Part shown: piece after piece, positions 1 through 13,400 of the stretch
Position numbering within the stretch: position 1 is the stretch's first letter
Layout of the letters: each line of letters opens with the position of its first letter
Source of the DNA: Cruorifilaria tuberocauda
Lineage: Eukaryota > Nematoda > Chromadorea > Rhabditida > Onchocercidae
NCBI GenBank assembly: GCA_013365365.1
Contig: JABVXU010000059.1
Span: forward strand, 124,001-188,000
Length of the DNA stretch: 64,000 nucleotides
Direction of reading: 5' to 3'
Program-made: the position numbers and the translations under genes
Notes under the pieces: model-generated
What the model saw: the letters and a program-made list of their open reading frames with translations, nothing else
What the model was told of the DNA's origin: nothing
The model's database searches: none

Positions 1-173
1 ATCCGGATGTGATTGCCGAAAGAGGTGCTTTTGTTGCTTTTTATTAATCACGTTCGTAAAACAACGCCAAAACTAGGCAGGATTTTTAATTGGGTTTTTT
101 GATATGTATGTTCTCATTAATTTGCAAGTTTTAATAAACTTATGAGGTATGTATAATTGAAAAGATAGGACAG

Positions 174-1884
174 TTAAGAGTAGCATACGCTTTTGATCCG
201 GGTATTATTTTTCTAGATAATGCCGGTGAGGTAGTTCGAATACATTCTAATATGACTGAAACATCGCTTGTATTACTCACAGCTCGAAATGAAATTTTTA
301 TTTTGGAAATCTGCAAGAAGGTTTTCATTTTTCTGATATTCTTCGTTAAATATTTTTCAAATCGAAGAAATAATCTTAAATCATCTATGATTCAGTTTTT
401 ATTTCATCTTCCAATTACTTTCAACACTGATGATAGATATATCATTTGAAATTTATTACGACATCCACTAGCTTTACTAGTCTGTGATATAACACTTATA
501 CTTGTCCATTCTTATTCACTATATCCATTGAATCGAGGTTACAAAGAAAATTATTTTGCATTATAAGATGTCTCAATATCAGTTTCTTCGGACTCTTTGT
601 ACAGTATCCATTTTTATAGATTCTACGGAAATTGGAAATTCCCGGCACAAACGTTTTCATCGATGTTCAATTTATTAATTTTGCTTCACTCTATATTCTC
701 TGTGCTGATAGGAAGCATACACTTTTAGAATATAACACTTATACAAACATTCTTAGTGATAACAGGATTTCAACGGAAGCATTATGTATGTTATCGGATG
801 AATCAGTTTTACAAATGGATTGTAACAGTCCAAATGGAGTTGTTTTAGGTGGCTCACTAGGCAGTTTTCGGATTATTGCGCTCATTAATGGAGTAAGTGT
901 ACTAATTTAATATATTTTTTTTCAAACCTATATATATATATATATACTTGTGAGAAGGAAAACCAGCTTTAAGAATAAAATAAGACAGAGAACCGAAGAG
1001 GAATGAGATATATACTTAGTACATATATATATGTATATATATATGTTATGAAGAGAAATGAAATATAGTCAAATAATTTTCTTATTTTCCTTCATAGGAG
1101 TTATTTAGGAACACTTAAGGCCACAAATTTCTTTTTCAGAAATTTCAGCGTTTAAACTCCATAAAATAATGAAACCCTCAACCCTTTTGATAAAATTTGG
1201 TAGTCTTCCAAAAATTTAATTTTGACGAAAAGTACGATAGTTCTGTGTTAGTGAGTAAGAAATATTATAAGTATTATGTGAAAATTTGCTGAGTAGTTGG
1301 GCTAGGGCATCGTGGCAAACTCCAATAATATATATATGGATATTATGCGAGTTGATGGCCATTCAAAAACACGATTAGTTTCGTGTGCATCCTTGATTTT
1401 GCCCTTCCTTTACTTTTAGGATTAGAGGGGCGTGATATGCTTGAATGACACTAAGCGGTAGATGAAGAGAAAAATGAATAGGAGAAATAGAAAGAATTCA
1501 AGATGATTTTATTCATAGTGTTTAGAGGAATGAGGTAGGGTTCGAGAGCAATTTTTAAGAAAATGATGTGGCCGATTGGAGACGCGTGGGAGAAGAGACT
1601 ATATCTCTAATTCATTCTTTGCGCTCTCCGTTTTGCCCCATAAACCCAATAGGCTGTCTCTTCTCTACTAGCTTTTAATATTTCATTTCCAGAAACGAGT
1701 ACTGCTTTATGGACCAGAAGCATGCGCACTGAAGAAAGGAAACGATGGAGTGTGCTTGATGCGAAGGGATCGATGCATCCAGGCCCGTTGGTTATCAGCT
1801 CAAAAATTGCTCTTCACAACTCCAATTATGCTTGCCGAACCTTCCCAAACCGCTTTTCGACTTAAACGTTACGGCCTAAACTGA
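174..1884 (+). CDS. 3' part of an unrecognised, beta-propeller-like protein (partial)
   Basis: Three coding exons at the 3' end of a gene that begins left of the window: 174-320, 620-892 and 1693-1884 (TGA). All are phase 0 at both ends, so they join into one frame of 203 codons. Acceptors are good (gacag, tatag, ccag). The second donor is GTAAGT, but the first (AAG|GTTTTC) is weak. The protein shows alternating short hydrophobic strands (FILEIC, SLYILCADRKHTLLEY, GVVLGGSLGSFRIIAL), as seen in WD40-like propellers, then a basic C-terminus with RDRCIQARW and ending KRYGLN. I do not recognise the family; the propeller reading rests only on strand-like periodicity. An earlier exon may end within bases 1-51, where an open frame runs to a GTAAAA donor. 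Confidence 0.55.
929..1044. repeat. TA-rich microsatellites in intron of gene 1
   Basis: Two short runs of TA/AT dinucleotides (929-946 and about 1021-1044) within the last intron of the partial gene at the window start. Confidence 0.8.
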
Positions 1885-2332
1885 TAACTACTATTACCGG
1901 TGTTTGCTAAATGACCAGTCAGATTTTTAGCAAATTATTTGAACTATTTTTATAAGGAGAAAAATAAAATGACATTAAATTCTAAACATTGTAAGAAATA
2001 TTCAATTTTACTCATTGTTGAAGAATGAATGCTGTTGTTACTCGTTGGAACTATTATTCTGAAAATTTTATAATTTTCATGGAAAAAAAAATTATTGGTC
2101 AATAATTGCTTATTGGGACGTGATATTTCTATCGTCCTTCCATTCTGTTTATTTTCCATGTTGATAGCTGTATCAAATTTATTGTTATTGTTAAGGATAT
2201 ATCGTTAAATTATTATTCGCTGATATTGCAGCAACAATAATAAAATATTTAAATTTGAACAACAATTTAATTAGGCAAATAATAAATTACTAAATAAATG
2301 AATTGATCAAGTTTGGTTGGACCAGTAAATGA
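1885..2332. other. intergenic spacer, gene 1 to NETO/SOL-2
   Basis: AT-rich spacer between two same-strand genes. It contains a good orphan acceptor (gatattgcag, about 2222-2231) that could be the trans-splice or 5'UTR acceptor of the downstream NETO-like gene. I see no coding exon here; the open frame on the minus strand has no splice or family support. Confidence 0.5.
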
Positions 2333-5300
2333 ATGAATGTCGCTCTCCTGTTATTGGCTTTTATGATAGATACTACAAAGACAACAGAAGGACGACATAA
2401 ACAACAACAACAACAACAGCAACAAAAACAATCACAGAAATTATGTGAAGTACAAGAAATTCATGGAAAAGGAGTGTCAGGCGGTTATTTGACATCTCCT
2501 AATTATCCATTCAGCTATCCATCTAATCAGGATTGCATTTTCAATATAACTGCCGCTGCAAATTTAGTAATTCATCTGACTTTTACCCATTTTCATTTGG
2601 AAGGTCGTTCGCTACACTCTAATCAATGCCTTAATGATTATCTGATTGTCACCGTAGTGGATCGTCAAGGACGTGAACATGTTGGTGAACGTTTTTGTGG
2701 TAATCAACTTCCTGAACCTTTACATACCATGCAAAATTCAGTTTATATTCGTTTTCGTTCCTCACATACGGATGAGTACTCGGGTTTCCGATTACGTTAT
2801 CAATTCTTAACGGAAGGTTTGACTGTTATTTTTCTTCAATTTAAATATTGTTAGTTGTATTGCCTAACTGTCATATTATTGATTATTTATTGTTTATTCG
2901 CAGTAAAATGAGCAAATATTAGAAGCGTTTCATATGTCATCTCTTAAATTCTTTCCAACTTTTCAAACTATGGTACGAACGAATTCTTCAACACTGAATT
3001 CTTTTTAAACAATCATAATTCTAAATGGAAATTCATAACTATTTAAAAAAATGAGAAGCAAAAACGGAGAAAGAGAGGAAGAAAGAGAATTGGAATTTTC
3101 GGAAAAAATAGTTTTTGCAACGATAAATTGTATGATTTAATTTTGCGAATTTAATTAATTGCTAAAGGACAATTTAAATTCCACTAATCCTTACCATATT
3201 CAGGCCCTGCACAAACTAAGCTGTAAGCTTAATTTCCCGGTAGTAATCTTTCTTTAATTTTTTCAAGTTTCACTTTTGCAATTGATATTTATCCATGCAG
3301 TTGTCAGTAAATCGAGATAGCAAATACTGAAGTTATTATTTTTGCATTAGCAATATTTAACTTGTTCAGATTGTAATTTATAGTCAGTATAAGAGTTAAT
3401 CACCCATTTTACGTTAATATCACTCCAAGAATTATCATGCAAAAGTAATAGACAGAAGTGAAAACATCGAGAACCAATTAATTTAAAATTCAGAGTTATA
3501 AGTGGAGTTTCTAAAAATCTCAATTCTTCTGTTATCATCACTTTGTTCACAATTTTTATTACTCTAACTTATAAATTATGATCATTATTTTCTATTCAAT
3601 CTCTATTCAAAATGAATTTCATGTATAATTAATTCAAATCAAATTCATAATTTTTAACTGTTTTCTTTAAAATATTTCCATTTTTAGAATCAATACCTGA
3701 ACCGGCTAGCAGCTATTTCGATGACGATCTAAGGTATCTGAGATATTGTGGTGGTCATAACAATATAAAAGCATTCACTGGTGAAATACGAAGTCCTGGT
3801 TATCCATCATTTTATCCAAAGAATGTCACGTGTAATTGGTTATTACGTGTGGATCCGGGTAAAAAAATTTACATACGTGTACAATACTTGGAATTATCAC
3901 CAACAATGGGTTCGCTAATTTTGCCTTATTTATTAAATATTTAATTAACATTTTATGTCTTTTTTCTCCAGAATTTAATTTTTGATAAAGAACATTGTTG
4001 ATCAGTCTTTTTTCCCATCAACCAATGATAGGTATTCATTGTATAAGTTATAATATTTAATTAGTAGTTTTATTTTACTTATCTGATAATTTATTCACTA
4101 ACAATAATTCAGTTCAATATTTTTCATCAGTCAGTTATAGATTTTAATTATTAAATATTAACATTTGAATTTTATTTGATAATTTAATTATTGACAACGA
4201 TCTGATCCAGGTATCTATGTTATCTTAATTGTTAAAAATTTAATGAACATTTTTAATTTCACTTGATGATTCAGTTTCTGATAAAAAACCAAACATTTTA
4301 CCATGAGTCAATGAATGATTTGTATATATTTGTAGCGGAATGTGATAAGGCATCAGTATACATAATAGATGGTTATCATCATGATTCAATAACAGATGTT
4401 ATAAAAAAGAATGATGCGAGTCAGGTGAAATTTTGTGGCAGTCAACTTTATTACACCGAGGAAGGTATGAAGTCATACCTCTCCACCGGAAATCGTCTCA
4501 TTGTTCGGTATTGTCTTATCATCTTATCTTTCTATTTTAGCTAATAATCACTGCAATTCCAAAAGTCTTCAGCTATCATTTAATGAAAGGACAAATAATA
4601 CGTAAAAAGAGTAATGCATAATATAGTAATACAATAATGCTTATAATTATTTTTACTGATTTCATTCATCTCTTACCTTTTGTTAAACAAAGTAGTAAGC
4701 GATAAATTAATTGCAGAATGAGAAAAAAACTTTAGACAGTGCAAATATGTAATTAAATTAGTTTATTACCTTTTTTTAGATTTGTAACGAATGACCACCC
4801 AAGTCCATCATTGCTCAGAAAGTATGAAAAACAGGGTAAACCGATTGGTTTCCGTTTAGTGTGGACTGAAGTTGAGAATATTTTACCGGAAGGAAGCGTT
4901 TGCCCGGTAACTGAATTTTCGTTTCTGAGGAAAAAAAAGGAAAACATTTTTATATGGAAAATTAAATTTTGTAAAATTTTATTTCAATAATTACAATTAT
5001 ATTGTAATAGCTTCCAGCTGTGTTACATCAGTTTTCAAGTCATAATAATAATAATTTGATTGGCATTTCCATTTTGATAAATAATAAAACAGGTGGAAAA
5101 TTATTAAAGAATTTTCATTAGGTAATGAAAAACCAATTTTTTTTTTTACATTTGGGATATGATTAAGCAATCAGGAACAGAGAGAGAGAGAGAGAGAGAG
5201 AGAGAATTACAGAAATTAAATTGAAATACTTAACTGTATGGCAAATTTTACTTTAAATCAATTTTTATGTCTTAACAAAGCTTTTAAAAATGTTTGCAAA

Positions 5301-6442
5301 TGAAGCAATCATTTATTTTTCGATTAATGTTAATCCATATAAGCTATTCAAATATATGCATTCAAATAAGCAGTTTCCTTTATTAATTAAGCATTTTCAG
5401 AATAATTTAAAGTTTATTAATATTTCATGAAAACGAAAAAAGGCAAAACAAAAACAATTACAGGGTTTTGCCTGTAAAGGCGGTGAATTATGCGTTGACG
5501 ATGGACAAAGTGTTTGCGCAAGCCGAACTCAATTATGCATCGATAAATCGCTTATCTGTAATGGTATTTATAATTGTGCGGAAAATGATTATACCGATGA
5601 AGAAGATTGTAAGTTATTCTTTTCTTTACTTATTTAACATTCAGAACAATTCTAGTACAGAATATTTAAATTCGACTGATGAGATGGCTTTGAAAAAAAG
5701 TCGATATTATTTAGAATTTCCTAGAAGTTTCTATTATATATTAGGTAGACAAAGTTAAATCATGTGAGAAAAGTAACTAATTGTTAAATTATGTTAAAGT
5801 TAATTTCGAATAATTAGTATATGTCGGTCATTAACAATGTGTATTTTGTGCTGTAATTTTATAATATGGAACGATGCAAAAAATGTTCTAACATTAATAA
5901 CTTTATTACGGTCCCCAAACAAAATGTAGAAATCTTTTTAGAAAAATAAGATGCTAATGTTTTCCTGAAAATTACATTACGTCTATTTTATATTGAAGGA
6001 TTTAAATGTTGCTTAATTTATATTGAATTATTAGTATTTTTGTCATTGATGGATGTATCAGTTCTTAGGCTATTCTCAACATATTATCATATCAATATGC
6101 TCAATAATCTTCCTCTTCATACTATTTATCATATTGGCCATTTTGTGGCAACGAAGAATTAGGCGACGCATGAAAGAACGAAAATGTCAAGATTTTCAAG
6201 TCGCAACAACAGTAGGATCATCCACATTAGCAGATATTAATGGAAAAAATGCGGTTGTTTGGGATTCAACAAGATGTCCCGCGATGAACCTTCACCAGTC
6301 GTTGGACATTCATCATCTTCATCCTGGATATTATCGAAGTCATTGCCATCATCATTATCATGATCAGCAAAAGCAACAGGAACAACAACAAAATCACATA
6401 ATTCTCACCGAAATGAATACTTTCCATTCCGCTTTATTATGA
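2333..6442 (+). CDS. sol-2: NETO/SOL-2-like CUB-CUB-LDLa single-pass membrane protein
   Basis: Six exons: 2333-2816, 3688-3909, 4336-4507, 4780-4906, 5464-5608, 6069-6442; phases close to give 507 aa. Order: short signal peptide (NVALLLLAF), a Gln-rich stretch, CUB 1 (about 38-157, SPNYPFSYPSNQDC), CUB 2 (about 182-330, SPGYPSFYPKNVTCNW), an LDL-receptor class A module (about 338-384, ending ENDYTDEEDC), one TM helix (about 388-410) and a roughly 100-residue basic cytoplasmic tail. This architecture is that of vertebrate NETO1/2 and C. elegans SOL-2, auxiliary subunits of ionotropic glutamate receptors at synapses (family knowledge). The tail carries a His-rich block (about residues 464-483) and Gln runs. 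The symbol is assigned by architecture, not by a search. LEV-10 is less likely because it has five CUB domains. Confidence 0.85.
5179..5205. repeat. (AG)n microsatellite in NETO/SOL-2 intron 4
   Basis: Thirteen uninterrupted AG units plus a trailing A between exons 4 and 5 of the NETO-like gene. Confidence 0.95.
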
Positions 6443-6863
6443 GAAAAATTATGTTTAGATTGAATTTCCTATCTTAGTGCAAATTTTATCTCACACTTTA
6501 CAGCCATATTTAACTACAATGACTATGCCAAAGCATTTATTTTATTCAAAATTTGATATAAATGAAAATTTTGGAAAATTTCAAATCATCTCAGAAATGT
6601 TTTGTTCTTGTTCTAGAAACCTCTTCCTGCAATAACGTTATATTCTGATACTCGAAATAGCATGCATACAATTCAACATTTTCAGTGCAGCAAATTTTAC
6701 ACATATTTTAATCAAATGGTTATTAACAAGCACTAACAAGTGTTCTTATTCTTCCGGCATGGGGTATGGCTGTAGTGAAATTGGGAGGAAATAATAACCC
6801 CTTACCATAAGTTATTGAAATAATCCATGAATACATTTTGAAGTCCAAATTTCATTTTTATCA
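6443..6863. other. convergent 3' intergenic region
   Basis: 3' ends of the NETO-like gene (+) and XPNPEP3 (-) face each other here. On the minus strand an AATAAA lies near 6540 (TTTATT on the plus strand), a plausible poly(A) signal about 320 nt after the XPNPEP3 stop. No coding potential recognised. Confidence 0.5.
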
Positions 6864-9201
6864 TCAAGACAGATTTCGCGACATACAAAGATCAATAGTG
6901 TTTTGTTCCGTACATCCGGTCATCATCAATAGTTCAATGCTTTCCGGATCTCTAATAGCATCTTTGGTAAGCACCTCCACAACACCATTCGGCCCAAGTA
7001 AGATATCATCTTCGATACGCATACCGATGCCACGAAACTCATTCCTTATCTTTTCATTATCATGCCGAATGTAAATACCTAAAAATAAATATACAAAATG
7101 AACAAAGCTTTGATTTCATCATTTTTCATTTGGCTGATTTTTCATTTTACGTATACCAATCTTACCCGGTTCTACAGTAAATATTACTCCCGCTTGAAGA
7201 GGGATATTGCGAGCCACAGAAGCAGTATCATGTACATCCATTCCGAGATAATGACTCACATGATGGGGACAAATTTTATCAGCTTCCTGAAAAAAAAAAT
7301 GAATTTTAAAAGTTCATTTCCTGTGACTTGAATTTGTATTACATAAAAAGATAATGACTTGAATTTCTTTTATTCATTGATTACATTTGAATCTAATCAA
7401 CAAGACCTTTGAGAAATAATGGAAAAAAAAGAGCAAACTTACATAAAGTAATTCCTCCTTTCCCATATTGCTCGAAAACATTCCAACGTCAGAAAGATTT
7501 TCCGCAATATATTTAATCATAGTCAAGTATATTTCGTTTAGCCTTAGCAATTCAGTCCGCCTAAGATAATCCAGAAGACGAGATTGTACATCATTCAATG
7601 CATCGTAGATGGTTTTTTGTGGAACACTAAAATGACCGGAAACTGGGAAAACCCGTGTAATATCACTTGAATAACCTTCGTAATCACAGCCGGCATCTAC
7701 AAGTACTGTATCACAGCCATTGATAGCCTAAAATTTAAATATATAAAAACTTCAAATATAAAAACTTTTACATGCAAGGAATTCAAAGTTCATTGCGATG
7801 TTGAAAGAAAAAAAAACCTTATCTGCATCTAAGTAATGTATGATATTAGCACGATTGCCAGCGGCTACTACTGGTGGATAAGCAAGGCCAGCAGCGCCAC
7901 GACGTCGAACTTCAAGCTCTAATCTTCCTACAATTTCGTTTTCATTGCTAACTCCTCGACTTCTTGCCATCATTGCATTCATAGATTGTGCTCCAATACA
8001 ACATGTCTGCCGCATTAGATTTTGCTCGGCTGACGATTTAATCCATCGTAAGGCATCAATATGTTCGCGTGCCGATACAAACGTATTACATGCCGATAAT
8101 ACCTTCAATTTCAATTCATTTATTTTATTAACTAATCCATTATTAACAATGCCGATGAAATTACACTATAATTACACTTTCCAGTTCTAACATATGATAA
8201 TATTACATATAGGAAAAAAACATTACATTAAGCCGAAGTATTCAATTCCTACCTAAATTTCAAAATAATTTCTAGCTTTTTTCAAGTTCATCGACAACAT
8301 TTCTAACGAGCAAATTAGCAAATTTAAGAACTGCAGCTGATTTAAAGAAAATGATTGGAAAACTGAAAAAAAAAAAATTTGGTATCAAGCTACAGTCAAA
8401 CGATGTGCCTACTGAATGATGATGCTTCAAACCCTCATGAATCGGAGTATGTTCTAACATAAGCATATGCTATAAGAGAAGATAAGAAAGGCCCACGATC
8501 GCAAAAAATTTAATTTACCTCGGAAAGACCGTCCTTTAATGAATGAATTGTTGTAATATCATATGAAACAGCGCAACCGGGAGTATTGAACATTAGCATT
8601 TGCAAATCAGGAATTAGTTTATTTCGTTCTCTGATTTCATTTAACCCACTGATATTTGCAATTTCGTTGGCTTCCAATCCAGGACCCTCCCATAATTCTT
8701 GTTTTTCAGAACGTTCTATAAACAAAAGTAAGAGTACTTATTTATAGATTCTAAATTACAAAAAAAATAATGAATGAATATGTGTTTAATAATTAGTATT
8801 AAGTATAAGTAAGTAAGTAATTATACAGTGACTGAACTGAAGGGAAATAAAAGGCAAATAATACCTTTCATATATAGAATTGATTTCGGTTCTTGCTCAG
8901 ATCCAGCTGTTATGACGAGTACAGCATCCGATTCATTTAATCCAGTAAAATAACGAAAATATGAACATTGGTGAAAGGGATATGGTACATCTGGAGCATA
9001 GAATTGACGTGTAGCAGATCGTAGCACCACAATCAGAGGTTTATTTTTGATTTCTGAGACACTCTGTCGTATTTTAGCAACTAAATTCGACCGACGTTGT
9101 ATATACTCTGTAACACCAATTGTTTGCTTCATTGCCGTTACAGTAGCCGTGGATAAAAATGATGATAATCGTCGGAAATAGCGACACATTCCTCCTATCA
9201 T
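6864..9201 (-). CDS. XPNPEP3: Xaa-Pro aminopeptidase 3 (M24B, mitochondrial type)
   Basis: Removes N-terminal residues that precede proline, using a dinuclear metal site. Exons 5'->3': 9201-8865, 8715-8519, 8469-8413, 8165-7818, 7727-7443, 7286-7166, 7078-6864; phases close to 519 aa (human about 507). The N-terminus is basic and Ser/Thr-rich, consistent with a mitochondrial presequence. The aminopeptidase-P N domain (exons 1-3) includes [10 protein letters not shown] and LWEGP. Metal ligands are visible: VDAG (D324), SDITR (D335), HHVSHYLG (H420), TVEPG (Glu) and RIEDD (Glu). An acceptor at 9250-9249 (ATTTTCAG) upstream of the ATG suggests a trans-splice site. Exon 3-4 joining is the least certain part: an alternative open segment (8365-8278) behind a T12-CAG acceptor has no in-phase donor. 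Confidence 0.9.
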
Positions 9202-10457
9202 CTCGCAAAAAGAACAAGAGAATCTCGCTTCTCAAAAAATCGTAAATTCTGAAAATTATATGATAATCTCGGATTACATAGTGATATAAGTTGGAGACGG
9301 GAATGGGATAATTTGGGATAACGAAAAGTGGAAATAACAACGGTCAAGAATCACAATACTTTCAGAAAAATCTCAAACTTTTCTTCGCGAAATATTTTCG
9401 GAGCGTCGCTTTCAACATTCACCCAAACAAATTGCAATGCAAGGAAATGTACATCAGCCTATCAGGTGAAAACAGTACACCAAAAATATCGAGCAATTAA
9501 TCCTCTAATCATTACGCGTCAACACCAATCACCTTCGTACGTTGACAACTGTAACTCCTAAACTTCAACATTTATTGCACAAAAAGCTCCCTAATTAAAC
9601 CTCATAAAACAGCGTATGACTCAGCCATGTCCTTGAAAGTGCTCTTATAACCGCATAATCCCAAAACAATTTCAATGTATTCCTTCTAAAGCTATATAAT
9701 CCGATTCTTCCTTGATTTGGAAATCAAATTCTCCCAACCGTAGAAGCATAAGCATCGGCAGCAATGTAAACTACTCCAAAAACGAAGAAAAATGCAGAAA
9801 CAAACAAACAAACAAACACCGATAATGTCGAATTAATAGAACGATTTATTCCAGTGTAGTAACAAAATTCATTCTAAAAAAATAATTTCGGAACTAAATT
9901 CTGCCCCCCCTCTTTGCCACATGTTCCTTTAACTTTCCACCTTTGGTTTTTGAGAAATAACCCGATGATAATCAAATTAAATTCCTATTGCATGTGTAAT
10001 ATTCACAATGCTACCACATGAAGGAGGAAAACTTCAAAAAATGATGAAATTCAATCCAAGTAAATATGAATACGTATATATAAACGGTCGATAACGATCA
10101 AAATGAGTGCAAATGACGTTAGTGTGCAGAAAAAAGGATGGGAATACAAAAAATGCGCAAAAACCATCAAAAACGAATTAAATTTATGTTACTACTGTAT
10201 GAAAAAGAAAACCTCTATTCTTACAATTTTAGTCAGTACAACGGAGGAAACGAACTTAATATAAGATACAGTTAACAGTTCGAAGGATAATGAAATATTT
10301 GCCATGCTTCTTAGTACACATAACACACACGTAAACATATTTCCTCATATATGCATTCATGTGGCATGAAAATGAAAATTATTAACACTGATAGTGAGGC
10401 GACAGCTAATTTTTCCAGTTTTGCTTTCCTTCCACATTTACCATGAACAATGGCAAT
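9202..10457. other. intergenic/3'UTR between UBAP2L and XPNPEP3 genes
   Basis: About 1.26 kb between two head-to-tail minus-strand genes. It should hold the UBAP2L 3'UTR and the XPNPEP3 5'UTR (orphan acceptor near 9250). An (AAAC)n run lies at about 9798-9818. The plus-strand open frame at 9328-9561 has no splice or family support. No other feature seen. Confidence 0.5.
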
Positions 10458-13400
10458 CTACGAAGCGCTCCAATGTTGTGGTCCGCCGCCATATGCTTTC
10501 TTGTGACCATGCAGTGGCATCTGCTGTGACATATATCCCTGTGTTTGATACACTTGTGGTGGCGGCGTTGCTTGTGCACCTCCTCCTAGACGATCTTTTG
10601 CATTAGTCGAACTGCCATATTTATCCAGTTGCTGATGACTCTGGTAGACCTATAACAGAAACAAAAATAATGATTAAAAGTTTAAAAACCGATATTTCAT
10701 TCAGAATTAGCACTGATCTAGCCACAAATAAAAAATTTCCAATCCTGAAAATTCAAGTATTTTTCCAACTTTTTGCTGAGAAGAAAGACGTTGGTCAGAA
10801 AGCGAATCTTCAACATTTTGTTGCGCAAACATCTGATGATTTAATTTATGCTGCCCATTAGTAACATTTGGCAGCATAAATGAAAAGGGCAGCTGATTGA
10901 TTTGTGGATGGTAGGCGGCCGGTGGTACCTGGAAATACTGACCTTTTTTCTAAAAACTCTTACTTTCAACAATAATCCAACTGGATATTTTTGAGAGAAT
11001 CTTGTAATTTCTTTTAAAAAAGAAGACAATTGAAAAACACAGACTTGGAATATAGAATTGATGTGATTGTGTTGAGGAAGTGTGAACGCAGCGGCTGGTG
11101 GACCACTGAAACCCGGCGGTGGAGCGACAGCAGAACTGTTCACTGCAGCTGAATCACGCTGTTGTTGATTACCCAATATACCAGAGCCTGTTCCACTTGC
11201 TATTGTGCTATTTGCTGCTGCAGCCGCAGCCGTCGCTAGATAAGCCTGAAATACAAATAAATAGGATAATAAAATATCGATATTACTTCTTCAGAGATCA
11301 AGAGTTAATCATCATACTTTCGAGAGATCAACAATGCTGGGATGCTGGTCCGGTCGTTGTTGATGCTGCGATTGAACCGGAGGTGGTGGCTGATTTTGTT
11401 GCTGCTGTGAGGCAATTGCTGCTGCTGGAGGTAACATTGTTGAAAGCGAATTCATATCAAATTGTCCAACTCCTGTAATCAAAGTGACATACCGAAGTTA
11501 ATAAAGAGAAAAAATAAGACTTATTACTAATACTTTCCTGATGATCTAAAAACTAATAAATACTAACCGAATGGATACTGTACCAGTGCTGCAGCATATT
11601 CATCCTGTCGTACTCCTGCCATTGGACTGTACATGTTCAGGTATGGATAGTTGGCATACGGCAACTGCGTTGTAGTGTAAAGTGTATGTGGTGTTTGCTG
11701 CAAAATTATTAGAATGGATCTCAAAAATCATATTAAGTGATCAATGACAAGATTAAAACAGCCCAAACTAACCTTTCTTGAATGTCACTTCAAATTATTC
11801 AACATATTTACATGCAGGTTAAAATCACTACTTGACATTATGAAAATTACCTGCTGATGATGTAGTGAGAGCGGTAACTTTGCATTCCGACCATCAGATG
11901 ATGGATATGACATACTTGAAGTATCAGCATATGACAACCCGGATGTAACTGGCTGACGGATTGTGTTTGCTTGATGTATGGCAGGTGAAGACTGAGGCAT
12001 GGAAACACTACCGTTCCCAGCTGCTATCTGAAATAACATTTATCTGTTGATACCACTTCAATGCACAATGACAAGTGCCGTTGTAACGCATACACGAGCT
12101 TCTCAGCTCATCGCTGTTACAGATGTTGTTCTATTTCTTCTGCATGACAAATCACGCAAGATTATTTTTAAGTCACAAGAATGTTGGCGAAATTAGCGAA
12201 GATTAATAAATGAATAGTCCTGATCAAAACTGTAATTGAGTCGAAACATTTACCTTCGGCTGCTGTGAATTTATTGAGGATGAATAATCACCGACTGGAC
12301 CATTTGAAAGCATGGACGATGATGAATCCGCATTCATTTCAACCTAAAATAAAATTAATACTTTAAAAACAACTTGAAAACAAATTGATGGAAGCTTTTA
12401 TTGTTGCTTGACAAAAACATCCCCTTCCTACTATCACTAGCAGAACGCCTTTCTGAATAATTTGAAGCGCGCATTTTGCCTATGGCGATTGTATGACCAT
12501 GATGTCTGCTTGAATTTCTCATGTTTCGCAGGAGTCGAATCTGTATGAATTTAACATACGTATGACACTAGAAGAATTCTAAAAAGAAATCTTTACGTCT
12601 AATCATTTCTTGTGAACATCAAAAGATACCTTAGCAGCCTGGTTATTCAAAGATCGAGATTTAGCCGATGCACCATAGACATCATCACCATGTTCATCAC
12701 TTCCTGTTGCTGAATCAACGTGAAAACCAAATTGGTATTCGGGCAACGTCGGGCCGTTTGCTTCTCCTGATACAAATTCCACTGTATTAGAATGTGTGGT
12801 ATGCCGAGATGTTGTTCGACTTGTTTTCGTACTCTGCAGAGGCGACTTGGTCATTAGGCCTGGTTGATTTGCATTAGATTTTGTAGCAGGAGCAGCACTA
12901 CCAATTCCCAGATCATTTTTTAATTGTGTAGTCCAGTCCGCTGACGCATTCGTTACGGCGGTAACAGGTACATTCGTTCGAGATTGTTGTGATACGCCTG
13001 CTGCACGCATTGTCGTCCCCACGACAGGATTTGTTGATGCAGAAGCATCATGTCCAGCTAAGGGTGATGTTCGAGCTTCACGTCCTTTATCTGTTTCTTC
13101 GGAAGCAGCTGCTAACTGACTACTGGTTGAGACCAGCCCACTGCTGCAATGAACATTTAAAATCAATGGCTGAAAAACAAAATTAGTTAATGATATGAGC
13201 AAGCAAAAACGCATGAAGCAATTACAGAAACCAATTACCCTCTGCAGTTTACAAAAACTTACAGTTACCTTAACATTTTCTAAGCATGCATTCCAACCAC
13301 AATATAATTCTTTTCTAAACCAAATGTCTTCAAACTTGATATGTATATAATCCAATACGTAATGATTTCTCTTTAGATGAGCAGTATACTAGCAAAGAAA

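Noticed and set aside
8272..8466. Open minus-strand frame running through exon 3 of XPNPEP3 into a poly-Phe stretch
   Set aside because: Read-through crosses a good GTAGGC donor and a T12 tract, then stops without a donor. Splicing at 8412 to 8166 keeps phase and gives a protein of family length.
9328..9561. Plus-strand open frame between XPNPEP3 and UBAP2L
   Set aside because: Antisense to probable UTRs, begins at a non-ATG codon, no family resemblance.
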